A DNA stretch of 64,000 nt from Streptomyces sp. YIM 130001 (GTDB lineage: Bacteria; Actinomycetota; Actinomycetes; Streptomycetales; Streptomycetaceae): NCBI RefSeq assembly GCF_003574445.1, contig NZ_KZ984553.1, forward strand, positions 62,001 to 126,000, written 5' to 3'. Position numbers and translations under genes: made by a program. The notes under the pieces were generated by a model that worked only from the letters and a program-made list of their open reading frames with translations, was not told the DNA's origin and ran no database searches. Below are positions 25,857 to 34,099 of the stretch, one piece after another. How positions within the stretch are numbered: position 1 is the stretch's first letter; each line of letters begins with the position of its first letter.

Positions 25857-26042
25857 GTTCGAGGCCTCCTGTGATCTTGGTCCGTACGACCGACCAGTCT
25901 GCGGCGTGCGTACCTCCCTTGTCTGCAGGCGGCTCGCGGTCGCTGTCGCTGTCGCTGTCGGGTGGTTCCGTACAGGTGCCGACTCTTGATTGAGTACGCG
26001 CGACGTCCGCCGTCCGTACTCACCTGGAAAGGGACCCGAAGC

Positions 26043-26810
26043 GTGACCCTGCCGAGCCTGCTGGCCGTCTTTGCCCATCCCGACGACGAATCGCTCGCCG
26101 CAGGCGGCGTCGTCGCACGGCACGCCGCGTCCGGGGCCCGGACCGCCATCGTGACCGCGACCTGGGCCGAAGGCACCCCGCGTGCCGCCGAACTGGCCGA
26201 CGCCGTACGCCTCCTGGGCGCCGGACACCCGAGACTGCTCGGCTACGCCGATGCCCGCGTCCCCGAGTCCGCGCCGGGCCGCCCGCGGCTGTGCGAGGCG
26301 CCCCTCGACGAGGCGGTGTGCGCCCTCGTCGCCCACATCCGGGAGGTCCGCCCGCGGATCGTGGTCACCCATGACGCACTGGGCGGCCTCACCGGCCACC
26401 CGGACCACGTACATACCCATCGGGTCTGCCTGATCGCCGCCCGGGCCGCCGGGCTCGCGGAGCTGTACCCGCAGGCGGGTGAGCCGTGGCAGCCGGACGC
26501 GTTGTACGCCGCCACCCATCCGCGGTCGGCCGTCGGGGCGTTGGGGGCGAAAGTGCCGCGTGCGGCCGAGCGGGAGCTGCGCACCGTGCCGGACGAGTGG
26601 ATCACCGCGACCGTGGACGTCCGCCCCTGGCTGGAGGCGAAGTACGCGGCGATCCTCGCGCACCGCTCCGAGGTGACACGCGGTGCGGCGCCCGGGATCC
26701 TCGCCGCGATGCCGGAGGCCGACCGCTCCGCGTTCCTGTCGACCGAGTACTACATCCGCCACGACCTCGACCCGGCGGCCCGGTCGCAGCGGACCGGCCT
26801 GACCGGGTGA
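26043..26810 (+). CDS. PIG-L family deacetylase
   Basis: A protein of 255 residues starting at GTG, with GGAAAGGGA eight bases upstream. AVFAHPDDESLAAGG carries the zinc/base motif HPDDE, and GHPDHVHTH supplies the third ligand. The family removes acetyl groups from GlcNAc-type amino sugars (MshB, BshB, LmbE-like). It is slightly short for MshB and not linked to mycothiol genes, so the substrate is open. It ends 13 bases from the convergent mannonate dehydratase gene. Confidence 0.88.
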   Translation: MTLPSLLAVFAHPDDESLAAGGVVARHAASGARTAIVTATWAEGTPRAAELADAVRLLGAGHPRLLGYADARVPESAPGRPRLCEAPLDEAVCALVAHIREVRPRIVVTHDALGGLTGHPDHVHTHRVCLIAARAAGLAELYPQAGEPWQPDALYAATHPRSAVGALGAKVPRAAERELRTVPDEWITATVDVRPWLEAKYAAILAHRSEVTRGAAPGILAAMPEADRSAFLSTEYYIRHDLDPAARSQRTGLTG

Positions 26811-26823
26811 GGCCGCAGCGTGC

Positions 26824-28038
26824 TCACCAGTCGTGCACGGAGCCGTCCTGCAGCCGGTTGACCGGCAGATACGCCGCCTCGTAGGGGTGCGCGGCGGCCA
26901 GCTCCTCGTCCAGCTCGACACCGATGCCGGGAGCCTCGCCCGGGTGCAGATGCCCGTCGGCGAAGGTGTACGCGTGCCGGAACACCTCCTCGGTGAGCGG
27001 CGTGTGGCCCGAGTACTCCTGGATGCCGAAGTTGTGCACGGCGAGGTCGAGATGGACGGCGGCGGCCATGCCCACCGGCGAGATGTCCTCGGGCCCGTGC
27101 ACGGCGGCCTTGATCTGGTACTGGGCCGCGAAGTCGAAGAGCTTGCGCAGCGGGGTGACACCGCCGAAGTGCGTGACGGCGGAACGCACGTAGTCGACCA
27201 ACTGCTCGGTGATCAGGGTCTGGTAGTCGAAGACGGTGTTGAAGACCTCGCCGATCGCCAGCGGCGTGGTGGTGTGCCGGCGCACCAGGCGAAGCGCCTC
27301 CTGGTTCTCGGCCGGAGTGCAGTCCTCGAGCCAGAACAGGCGGTACGGCTCGAGGTCCTTGCCGAGGCGGGCCGCCTGCAGCGGGGTGAGCCGGTGGTGC
27401 GCGTCGTGGAGCAGCGGGAGTTCGGGCCCGAACTCCGCGCGTACGGCCTCCAGGACGGCGGGCATGTGGCGCAGATAGGCGTCGGTGTCCCAGTCCTCGA
27501 CGAGGGGGCGCGCCTGCTGGTGGAGTACGGGCGCGCCGCTGTCGTCGGTGTCGGAGACGCCGTAGACGGCCTTGAGGCCGGGGATGCCGGACTGGACGCG
27601 GATGGCGGGGTACCCCTCGGCGAGCCTGGCCCGCACGGAGTCGAGGAGTTCGGGGATGTCGCGGCCGCCTGCGTGGCCGTAGGTGCGGACACGGTCCCGG
27701 CTGGCGCCGCCGAGGAGCTGGTAGAGCGGGAGCCCGGCGGCCTTCGCCTTGATGTCCCACAGGGCGACGTCGACGGCGGCGATGGCGGCCATCGTCACCG
27801 GTCCGCGCCGCCAGTAGGCGCCTCGGTAGAGGGACTGCCAGGTGTCCTCGATGCGGTGCGGGTCGAGGCCGAGGAGCAGCGGGGCCACGTGGTCCTCGAG
27901 GTAGCTGACGACGGCGCGTTCGCGTCCGTTCAGCGTGGCGTCGCCGAGTCCGGTGAGTCCCTCGTCGGTGGTGATCCTGAGGGTGACGAAGTTGCGGCCG
28001 GGGCTGGTGACGACGACCTTCGCGTCGACGATCTTCAT
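26824..28038 (-). CDS. D-mannonate dehydratase, enolase superfamily (ManD)
   Basis: A protein of 404 residues beginning [20 protein letters not shown], the ManD opening. The enolase-fold metal ligands appear in [22 protein letters not shown] and LAIGEVFNT, and the ManD-specific [14 protein letters not shown] is present. It dehydrates D-mannonate (or D-gluconate in some members) to 2-keto-3-deoxygluconate. It is the last gene of an operon with a sugar importer, which suggests uptake and breakdown of a hexuronate-derived substrate. Confidence 0.9.
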   Translation of the reverse strand: MKIVDAKVVVTSPGRNFVTLRITTDEGLTGLGDATLNGRERAVVSYLEDHVAPLLLGLDPHRIEDTWQSLYRGAYWRRGPVTMAAIAAVDVALWDIKAKAAGLPLYQLLGGASRDRVRTYGHAGGRDIPELLDSVRARLAEGYPAIRVQSGIPGLKAVYGVSDTDDSGAPVLHQQARPLVEDWDTDAYLRHMPAVLEAVRAEFGPELPLLHDAHHRLTPLQAARLGKDLEPYRLFWLEDCTPAENQEALRLVRRHTTTPLAIGEVFNTVFDYQTLITEQLVDYVRSAVTHFGGVTPLRKLFDFAAQYQIKAAVHGPEDISPVGMAAAVHLDLAVHNFGIQEYSGHTPLTEEVFRHAYTFADGHLHPGEAPGIGVELDEELAAAHPYEAAYLPVNRLQDGSVHDW

Positions 28039-28087
28039 GTGCTGCTCTTTCCGAACGGTGCGGTGGGGACAGGGATACGGGGCGCGC

Positions 28088-28954
28088 TCACCCCTTGGTT
28101 GCGCCCGAGGTCAGGCCGGCCACCAGGTACTTCTGTCCGATCACGGCGGCCAGGAGTACGGGCACGGTGATGAGCGTGGTGGCGGCCATCAGGCCGCCCC
28201 AGTCGGTGCTCGCGTAGGAGATGAAGTTGAAGAGGGTGACCGGCACGGTCTGGGTGCTCTCGTCGGCGAAGACCAGGGCGAACATGAAGTTGTTCCAGCT
28301 GAAGACGAAGGCGAGGAGCGAGGCGGTCGCGGTGCCGGGTGCCGCGAGCGGCAGCGAGATCCGCCAGAACGCTCCGAACGCGCTCAACCCGTCGGTCCGT
28401 GCGGCCTCTTCGAGTTCCACGGGCAGGCCCGCGAAGAAGCCGATCATGATCCAGAGGATGAGCGGCACGGAGACGAACATATGGCTCAGGACGAGCACGG
28501 TGTACGAGCCGACCAGGCCCATCTGTGCGAACAGGTAGTACCAGGGCACGAGGAGCGAGATCGCCGGGACGATCCGAGCGACGAGGATGACCGATCCGGT
28601 GCGGTGCATGCCGAACCGGCCCACGGCCCAGGCGGCCGGCACCGCGATGACGGCCGACAGAGCCGTCGAAATCACTCCCACGAGCAGCGAGTTGCCCATC
28701 GAGCGGACGATCTGCCCGGCCTCGATCACGGACCGGAAGTTGTCGAGGGTCGGCCGGAACCAGAGCCCCACGGACGGGTCGGTCACCTGGACGTTCGTCT
28801 TGAAGGCGGCGGCGATCATCCACACGAGGGGCAGCGCGAAGACCAGCGATACGAAGGTGATGGCGGCGCCGCGCACCAGCGAGCGGATCCGGCGCCTGCG
28901 GAGCGCCGCGGTCCGGGCGGCCGACGCGGGTGCGGTGGTGACGGTGGCACTCAT
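28088..28954 (-). CDS. sugar ABC transporter permease (MalG-like), mannonate operon
   Basis: A protein of 288 residues with six membrane segments and the EAA loop [26 protein letters not shown] precedes the ATG, which overlaps the upstream stop (ATGA). Part of a CUT1 importer lacking its own ATPase. Confidence 0.92.
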   Translation of the reverse strand: MSATVTTAPASAARTAALRRRRIRSLVRGAAITFVSLVFALPLVWMIAAAFKTNVQVTDPSVGLWFRPTLDNFRSVIEAGQIVRSMGNSLLVGVISTALSAVIAVPAAWAVGRFGMHRTGSVILVARIVPAISLLVPWYYLFAQMGLVGSYTVLVLSHMFVSVPLILWIMIGFFAGLPVELEEAARTDGLSAFGAFWRISLPLAAPGTATASLLAFVFSWNNFMFALVFADESTQTVPVTLFNFISYASTDWGGLMAATTLITVPVLLAAVIGQKYLVAGLTSGATKG

Positions 28955-29916
28955 GCGTTCTTCCTTCCGCCCCTGCGACGCAGCACGACCACGACGCCGA
29001 CGATGAAGAGGGTGAACAGGACCAGGACGGCCGCGGCGAGTCCGTACTCCTGGTAGTCGAAGGTGAGTCCGTAGGCGTAGACGTTGAGGGTCTCGACCTC
29101 GAAGTCGGAACCGCCGCCGGGCCCCTTGGCGGCGTAGAGGATGTCGAAGGTCTTCAGGGCGTCGACGGCGCGCAGTACCAGGGCGGTGGCGAGCGTGGGG
29201 CCGAGCATCGGCAGGATCACGAACCGGAAGCGCTGCCACGCTCCGGCGCCGTCCATCAGGGCGGCCTCCTCCGGCTCCTCGGGCAGCGTGGTGAGGCCGG
29301 CGAGCAGCAGCAGGGTCATCATCGGGGTCCACTGCCATACGTCGATCAGCATCAGGGTGGGCAGTGACTGGCTGACCGATCCGAGGAACTCCTGCGGGGG
29401 CAGTCCGATTCCGGTGAGCAGGTGGTTGGCGATGCCGTTCGTCGGGTCGAGGATCAGGAGCCAGAGGATGCCGATCGCGACCGGTGTGGTCAGCAGCGGG
29501 ATGATCAGGACGGTCCGCACCCAGCGCATGCCGCGGAAGGGCTTGCGCATCAGCATCGCCAGGGCGAGGCCGAGCACGGTCTCCAGGATCACCGCGCCGA
29601 CGGTGAACACGACGGTGCGCTGGACGGCGGGCCAGAAGCGGCGGCTGTCGCCGAGCGCGTCGGTGAAGTTGCGCAGGCCCACGTGTTCCTTGCCGGCGTT
29701 CACCGCACCGAAGGCGTCGGTGAGGCTGAGGTCGGCGGTGAAGACCAGCGGGAAGACGATCATCAGGCCGACGAACAGCAGGGCGGGAGCCAACATGGCC
29801 CATTTGAGGCGGCGGTTGGCCTGCTCGAAGGTCCGTGGGCGCCGGGTGCCGACGGGTGGGCCGGAGGCCGTGCGGGCGACGGTTCGGGCCGGGGCGGCGG
29901 CCTCGTTGGTCGGCAT
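28951..29916 (-). CDS. sugar ABC transporter permease (MalF-like), mannonate operon
   Basis: A protein of 321 residues with a charged N-terminus of about 38 residues, six membrane segments and the EAA loop EPEEAALMDGAGAWQRF. Its ATG overlaps the binding-protein stop by one base and its stop overlaps the next ATG by four, so it is translated as part of the operon. Confidence 0.92.
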   Translation of the reverse strand: MPTNEAAAPARTVARTASGPPVGTRRPRTFEQANRRLKWAMLAPALLFVGLMIVFPLVFTADLSLTDAFGAVNAGKEHVGLRNFTDALGDSRRFWPAVQRTVVFTVGAVILETVLGLALAMLMRKPFRGMRWVRTVLIIPLLTTPVAIGILWLLILDPTNGIANHLLTGIGLPPQEFLGSVSQSLPTLMLIDVWQWTPMMTLLLLAGLTTLPEEPEEAALMDGAGAWQRFRFVILPMLGPTLATALVLRAVDALKTFDILYAAKGPGGGSDFEVETLNVYAYGLTFDYQEYGLAAAVLVLFTLFIVGVVVVLRRRGGRKNA

Positions 29917-31244
29917 CAGGACTCCTTGTGGCGGTTGTCGCGGACCAGGAACTCGGCGAACTCGGCGTCCGCGTCGCGGGCGACGGGCCCCACTCGCTCG
30001 CCGAGAATGCCCGCGACCAGCGGCCGGCCGACGATGTCCCTGGCCCGGCCGACCTGCAGGACCTGCGGACGGTCGTGGCCGAGACCGCGTTCGGCATTGA
30101 TCCGCATGGCTCGGGCGAGGTCCTGGGGGAAGGACTTGAGCGTCTCCGGATCGGCCCAGACGGAGGTACGGGCGCCGGGGATGCCAGCGGACTGCAGGGT
30201 GGTGGACATCCGCGGTCCCGCCGCCCACCTGATGAATTCCCAGGCGTCGTCGCGCAGTCGGGAGAACGTGTTGATGCCGAGGCTCCAGGACGGGATGTTG
30301 TGCGGCTTGGCCCCGGCGGGTCCGGCGGGGAACGGCGCGAAGCCGATCTTCTTCTGCACCGTCGACACCTTGGGATCGAGAAAGCTGCTGTATACGGCGT
30401 CGGCGTCCACGTAGAACGCCGCCTTGCCCTGGGCGAAGACCGGCATCGCCTGTTCCAGGCTCATGTTGGTGGCGCCGGGCGGGCCGGTCCGCTCCAGCAG
30501 ACCGCCGTAGTACTGGTACGCGGCGAGTGCCTCGGGACTGCCGATCCCCGACCGCCCGTTCACGACGAAGTCGCCGCCGTACGAGTAGAGGAAGCTCGAC
30601 CACTGGGATACGGCGCCGCTGCGCTGACCGCGGCCGACGAAGCCGTAGAGGCCCTTGTGGCGTCCGTGCAGTTCCTCGGCCGCGTCCCGCAGGGCGTCAA
30701 GGGTGCGGGGCGGTCCGCCGAGATCCGCCACCAGGTCCTTGCGGTAGTAGAGCACCGGCCGTTCGGTGACTACGGGGACGCTGAGCACCCGGCCGTCCGT
30801 CACGGAGGCGTCGCGGGGCGCCTTCTGGAAGTCCGCCCAGTCGAAGCGGCGGTCGCCCTTCACCCGGTCACTGAGGTCGGCGAGCCAGCCGTTGTGGGCG
30901 AAGAGGAGTTGCTCCTGGAGAGCGCGGACCATCATCACGTCGACGTCGGTGCCGGAGGCGTTGAGTTTGACGTTGTAGCTGCTGGCGAGCTGGTCGGCGG
31001 TGAGCAGGGTCATCGACACCCGCCGGCCGATGCGCTCCTCGAACTCCTCGAGCCGGCTCCGGATCGCCTGGGACCACACGTGGTTGATGGCCATGATCCG
31101 CAGTGGAGTGTCGGCGCCTGTCCGGCCCGGGGAGCCGCCCGGTGCCGAACATGCGCCGAGTGCGCCCGTACCGACGGCCGCCGCTGCTCCTGCGGTCAGT
31201 CTTCCGAAGGCGCGCCGGCTGAGGAGGTGGCTGCTCGTGGACAT
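29916..31244 (-). CDS. Tat-exported sugar-binding lipoprotein, mannonate operon
   Basis: A protein of 442 residues. The N-terminus combines a twin-arginine motif (SRRAFGRLT) with a lipobox (ALGAC), indicating Tat export and lipid anchoring. The rest is a family 1 solute-binding protein (DVDVMMVRALQEQLLFAHNG, GKAAFYVDADAVYSSF). It is the first gene of the importer/ManD operon and lies 38 bases from the operator at 31282-31310. The start was set at MSTSSH, where the signal peptide begins; an ORF extension of 15 codons is unlikely. Confidence 0.9.
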   Translation of the reverse strand: MSTSSHLLSRRAFGRLTAGAAAAVGTGALGACSAPGGSPGRTGADTPLRIMAINHVWSQAIRSRLEEFEERIGRRVSMTLLTADQLASSYNVKLNASGTDVDVMMVRALQEQLLFAHNGWLADLSDRVKGDRRFDWADFQKAPRDASVTDGRVLSVPVVTERPVLYYRKDLVADLGGPPRTLDALRDAAEELHGRHKGLYGFVGRGQRSGAVSQWSSFLYSYGGDFVVNGRSGIGSPEALAAYQYYGGLLERTGPPGATNMSLEQAMPVFAQGKAAFYVDADAVYSSFLDPKVSTVQKKIGFAPFPAGPAGAKPHNIPSWSLGINTFSRLRDDAWEFIRWAAGPRMSTTLQSAGIPGARTSVWADPETLKSFPQDLARAMRINAERGLGHDRPQVLQVGRARDIVGRPLVAGILGERVGPVARDADAEFAEFLVRDNRHKES

Positions 31245-31281
31245 CCGTGGCCTCGTCTCTGTGCGCTGTCGTCGTACCGCG

Positions 31282-31310
31282 TGGTCCAACTGGTAGGACC
31301 AGTTGAACCA
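31282..31310. promoter_or_regulatory. FadR/GntR-type operator of the mannonate operon
   Basis: TGGTCCAACTGGT and ACCAGTTGAACCA form 13-bp arms with one mismatch around the spacer AGG. The inner TGGT-AGG-ACCA core fits the TGGTnnnACCA sites of FadR-subfamily GntR regulators. The gene for such a regulator ends just upstream. Confidence 0.75.
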
Positions 31311-31391
31311 GATGGGACGTTAACATCGGATGTCCTTGCCGAACAGCCCTGTTACCCGACCGAGTCCGGACGGGCCGGCGCCGGGAAGGTG

Positions 31392-32189
31392 CTACGCACT
31401 CCCCCGCCGGTTCTCCGCGTCACCGAGCAGTGCCTCGATGTGATTGCGGGCCATGACGTCCACCTGTACATCCAGGTCCGGTCCGTAGGTGCGCAGTCCG
31501 AGCATCAGATGCTCTCGCATCCGCGCACAGGCCAGTTCGACGTCACGCGCCTCGACGGCCTCGAAGATCTCGGGGTGGTGCGGTACGCCCTCCTCGCCGA
31601 TCGCCGGGTCCGAGTTCGAACGCAGCATCATCTCGAACATCATCCCGCTGATCGACGAGAGCATGATCCGCAGCACCGGATTCCCGCTCGCCACCGCGAT
31701 GGCGTCGTGGAAGTCCATGTCGGCCCGCGCCTTGACGACGACATCGGTCGCGGACTCCAGGGTGTCGCGTGCGGCGCGCATCACCGCGATGTCCTCGTCG
31801 GTCGCCCGCTGGGTGGCGAGGCGGACCGTCTCGATCTCCAACGGCAGCCGCGCCTCGATGAGTTGGCGCACCGTGGGCCGTCCGGCCCGGTACAGCGCGT
31901 CGTAGCCGCGCGCCTGCCCCGAGGTCTGCTCGCACACGAACGAGCCGCGGCCCGGGGCGACCTCGATCAAGTGCTGCGCCTCGAGCCGGCGCAGGACTTC
32001 CCGTACGACGTTGCGGCTGGCCCCGAACTGGGTGGCCAGTTCACGCTCCGAGGGCAGCTTGGTCCCCACCTCGATGGTTCCCGACCTGATGTCGTGCTCG
32101 AGGTCGCGCGCGATGCGCTCCGTCAGCAGACCGCGCTGACCTGGGCCGACGGCGGAACTCGACTGCGAGGGGGAGGTGGGCGGACGCAT
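31392..32189 (-). CDS. FadR-subfamily GntR transcriptional regulator
   Basis: A protein of 265 residues. The winged helix GTKLPSERELATQFGASRNV, then VREVLRRLEAQHLIEV, is followed by GRGSFV and a C-terminal FCD all-alpha ligand domain with its metal-site residues (DMDFHDAIAVASGN, HHPEIFEAVEARD). FCD regulators often respond to sugar acids. It lies directly upstream of the mannonate operon, and the operator in between suggests local control by hexuronate or mannonate. Confidence 0.9.
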   Translation of the reverse strand: MRPPTSPSQSSSAVGPGQRGLLTERIARDLEHDIRSGTIEVGTKLPSERELATQFGASRNVVREVLRRLEAQHLIEVAPGRGSFVCEQTSGQARGYDALYRAGRPTVRQLIEARLPLEIETVRLATQRATDEDIAVMRAARDTLESATDVVVKARADMDFHDAIAVASGNPVLRIMLSSISGMMFEMMLRSNSDPAIGEEGVPHHPEIFEAVEARDVELACARMREHLMLGLRTYGPDLDVQVDVMARNHIEALLGDAENRRGSA

Positions 32190-32215
32190 CCCCGCAGAGT
32201 ACAGGCGACGCGATA

Positions 32216-32259
32216 CGGCCTGCCGGCCGTGTCCCTGGAGGGACACGGCCGGCAGGCCG
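32216..32259 (-). terminator. strong hairpin terminator after the FG-GAP gene
   Basis: A perfect 21-bp inverted repeat (32216-32236 with 32239-32259) with almost no loop. It lies about 80 bases past the FG-GAP stop and just upstream of the GntR gene, both on the minus strand. Confidence 0.85.
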
Positions 32260-32336
32260 GGGTGATCAGGCCGGTCGCACGGACCGGACGGGCGAGGTGG
32301 CCGGTCCGGTCCGTGCGTCGGCCGCGCGCGTGGTGC

Positions 32337-33860
32337 TCAGCGCAGGTAGCGCCCGAACTCGGCCTTCGTGACCGGCGCACCGAGGTCGACCGGTGCGAAG
32401 GAGGTCGCGTTGTCCGTGGTCAGGCCGTCCGCGGACCCGCCGAGGGACCACACGGCACCCGCGGACTCGTTCTCCGCGACGGCGGCCGCGGCCAGGTCGC
32501 GGTGGCCGTCACCGTCGACGTCCTGGAGCGAGCAGGCCTCGCCGAACTTGTCGCCCTTCTCGGCGGCTCCGGGCACACCCGCGGTGTTCTGGTGCACGAC
32601 CTTGCTGCCCTCGCCGACCACACCGTCGGCGCTGCCGTGCAGCAGAGCGACGGAGCCCGCGTCGGTGAGGCCGCTGAAGTCCTCGCCGGCGATGCCGACG
32701 GCGACGTCCGCGTGACCGTCGCCGGTCACGTCCTCCACGGCGATGCAGGATCCGACCCGGTCACCGGCCTCCTGCGCGCCGTAGAAGCCCGGCAGCGTCT
32801 GGTCGAAGGTCTGCGTGCGGTCGGCGTCGGGCCCGTCGGCGGAGCCGTGCACCACCTTGACCTCGCCGCCGCCCTTGCCGCTGCCGAGGACCACGTCGTC
32901 GTAGCCGTCGGCATCGATGTCACCGATGTCCACGGAGCTCTCGTCGCCGCTGTCGGCGAAGTTCTCGAGCGGGGCCGACACCTTGAAGCCCTTGGCGCCG
33001 CCGAGCAGCACGTGGTTGGCCCACACGCCGTCGCCGCTGTAGGTCCAGACAGCGATGTCATCGTGCTTGTCGCCGTTGACGTCACCGACGGCCTTGGGCA
33101 GGACGGGGCCGCTGATGGACTCCGGGCCGTCGACGCACGAGTCGGTGTCGGCGCAGGCCTCACCGTCGTCGTCGTAACCCCACCACTCGGACGGGTCGAG
33201 GAAGTCGAGCTTCTCGGTGGGCTTGCCGTCCCGCGAGATCGGCCCCTTGAAGAGGTTCGCGGACTGGGTGACCGGGTCGTCGCCCTCGACGTCGGCAGCG
33301 CCGAAGAGTGCCAGGTCGGCCTTGCCGTCGGCGTCGAAGTCGCCCACCTGCGGCGCGCGTTCGAAGCCGGGCAGAGCGGTGCCGCCGGTGAGGCCGTCGG
33401 CCGAGCCCCAGAGCACGACCGCGCCCGCTCCGCCGTCGGCGGTGCCGATCACCAGGTCGCTGAAGCCGTCACCGTCCAGGTCTCCCTTGGAGAAGGTCTC
33501 GCCGAAGCGCTCCTTGGCCGCGGCAGCGCCGGGCACGGAGGCCGTGGAGCGGCTCACCACGGTCTTGTTCCCCGGGTCGATGCCGTCCGCGGAGCCGTAC
33601 GTCACGGCCACGTATCCCGCGCCGGCCTTGCCGGAGACGGTGCCGCCGGGGGCGCCCGAGACCAGGTCGGCGAAGCCGTCGCCGTTGAAGTCGTCCTTCG
33701 CGGCGGCCTTGCCCTCCGCGGCGCTCGCCTCGTCCGGTGCGAATGACCAGACGGTCAGTCCGCCGGCCACCAGGACCGCCGCCGCGAGCGGAGCTGCCGC
33801 ACGCCGGCCGAGGCCGGCCCGTGCATGCCGGGCGCCGGGTCCTTCAGGGTGCTGTTTCAC
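32337..33860 (-). CDS. secreted FG-GAP/VCBS repeat protein
   Basis: A protein of 507 residues starting at GTG, with AAGGA six bases upstream. A long signal peptide (to about 47) precedes about seven FG-GAP repeats, each with a calcium-binding DxDxDGxxD loop (DFNGDGFADL, DLDGDGFSDL, DFDADGKADL, DVNGDKHDDI, DIDADGYDDV, DVTGDGHADV, DVDGDGHRDL). It folds as an integrin-like beta-propeller, outside the cell. The ligand is unknown. Confidence 0.9.
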   Translation of the reverse strand: MKQHPEGPGARHARAGLGRRAAAPLAAAVLVAGGLTVWSFAPDEASAAEGKAAAKDDFNGDGFADLVSGAPGGTVSGKAGAGYVAVTYGSADGIDPGNKTVVSRSTASVPGAAAAKERFGETFSKGDLDGDGFSDLVIGTADGGAGAVVLWGSADGLTGGTALPGFERAPQVGDFDADGKADLALFGAADVEGDDPVTQSANLFKGPISRDGKPTEKLDFLDPSEWWGYDDDGEACADTDSCVDGPESISGPVLPKAVGDVNGDKHDDIAVWTYSGDGVWANHVLLGGAKGFKVSAPLENFADSGDESSVDIGDIDADGYDDVVLGSGKGGGEVKVVHGSADGPDADRTQTFDQTLPGFYGAQEAGDRVGSCIAVEDVTGDGHADVAVGIAGEDFSGLTDAGSVALLHGSADGVVGEGSKVVHQNTAGVPGAAEKGDKFGEACSLQDVDGDGHRDLAAAAVAENESAGAVWSLGGSADGLTTDNATSFAPVDLGAPVTKAEFGRYLR

Positions 33861-34055
33861 GCGATGTCCTTTGGTCGTAAAGCTCTGTACATCCAACCCC
33901 GTTCGCCCCAGTGGACGACTCGGGCACCAGGATGGTTGTACAGCCTCGGCATTCCAGTGGGCCCAAATCCGGTACGGCGACTCGGCCGTGGTAGCTACGT
34001 CCGGTCAAGTCCGCCGATGGTGTCGAATGACTCCGATCGACCGATTCCGCAGGTG

Positions 34056-34094
34056 CCGTGCGGCCGCCCCGCGAGCACGAGGGCGGCCGCACGG
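34056..34094 (-). terminator. terminator of the DUF6351 gene
   Basis: A perfect 14-bp inverted repeat (34056-34069 with 34081-34094, loop 11 nt) immediately past the DUF6351 stop. Confidence 0.8.
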
Positions 34095-34099
34095 ACTCG

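Noticed and set aside
25936..25960. GTCGCT hexamer repeats between the oxidase and deacetylase genes
   Set aside because: Only about four units, with no position or symmetry suggesting function.
29835..33746. A plus-strand open frame of about 1300 codons
   Set aside because: It is antisense to the mannonate operon, the GntR gene and the FG-GAP gene, all of which have clear families and starts. Long antisense frames are expected at this GC content.
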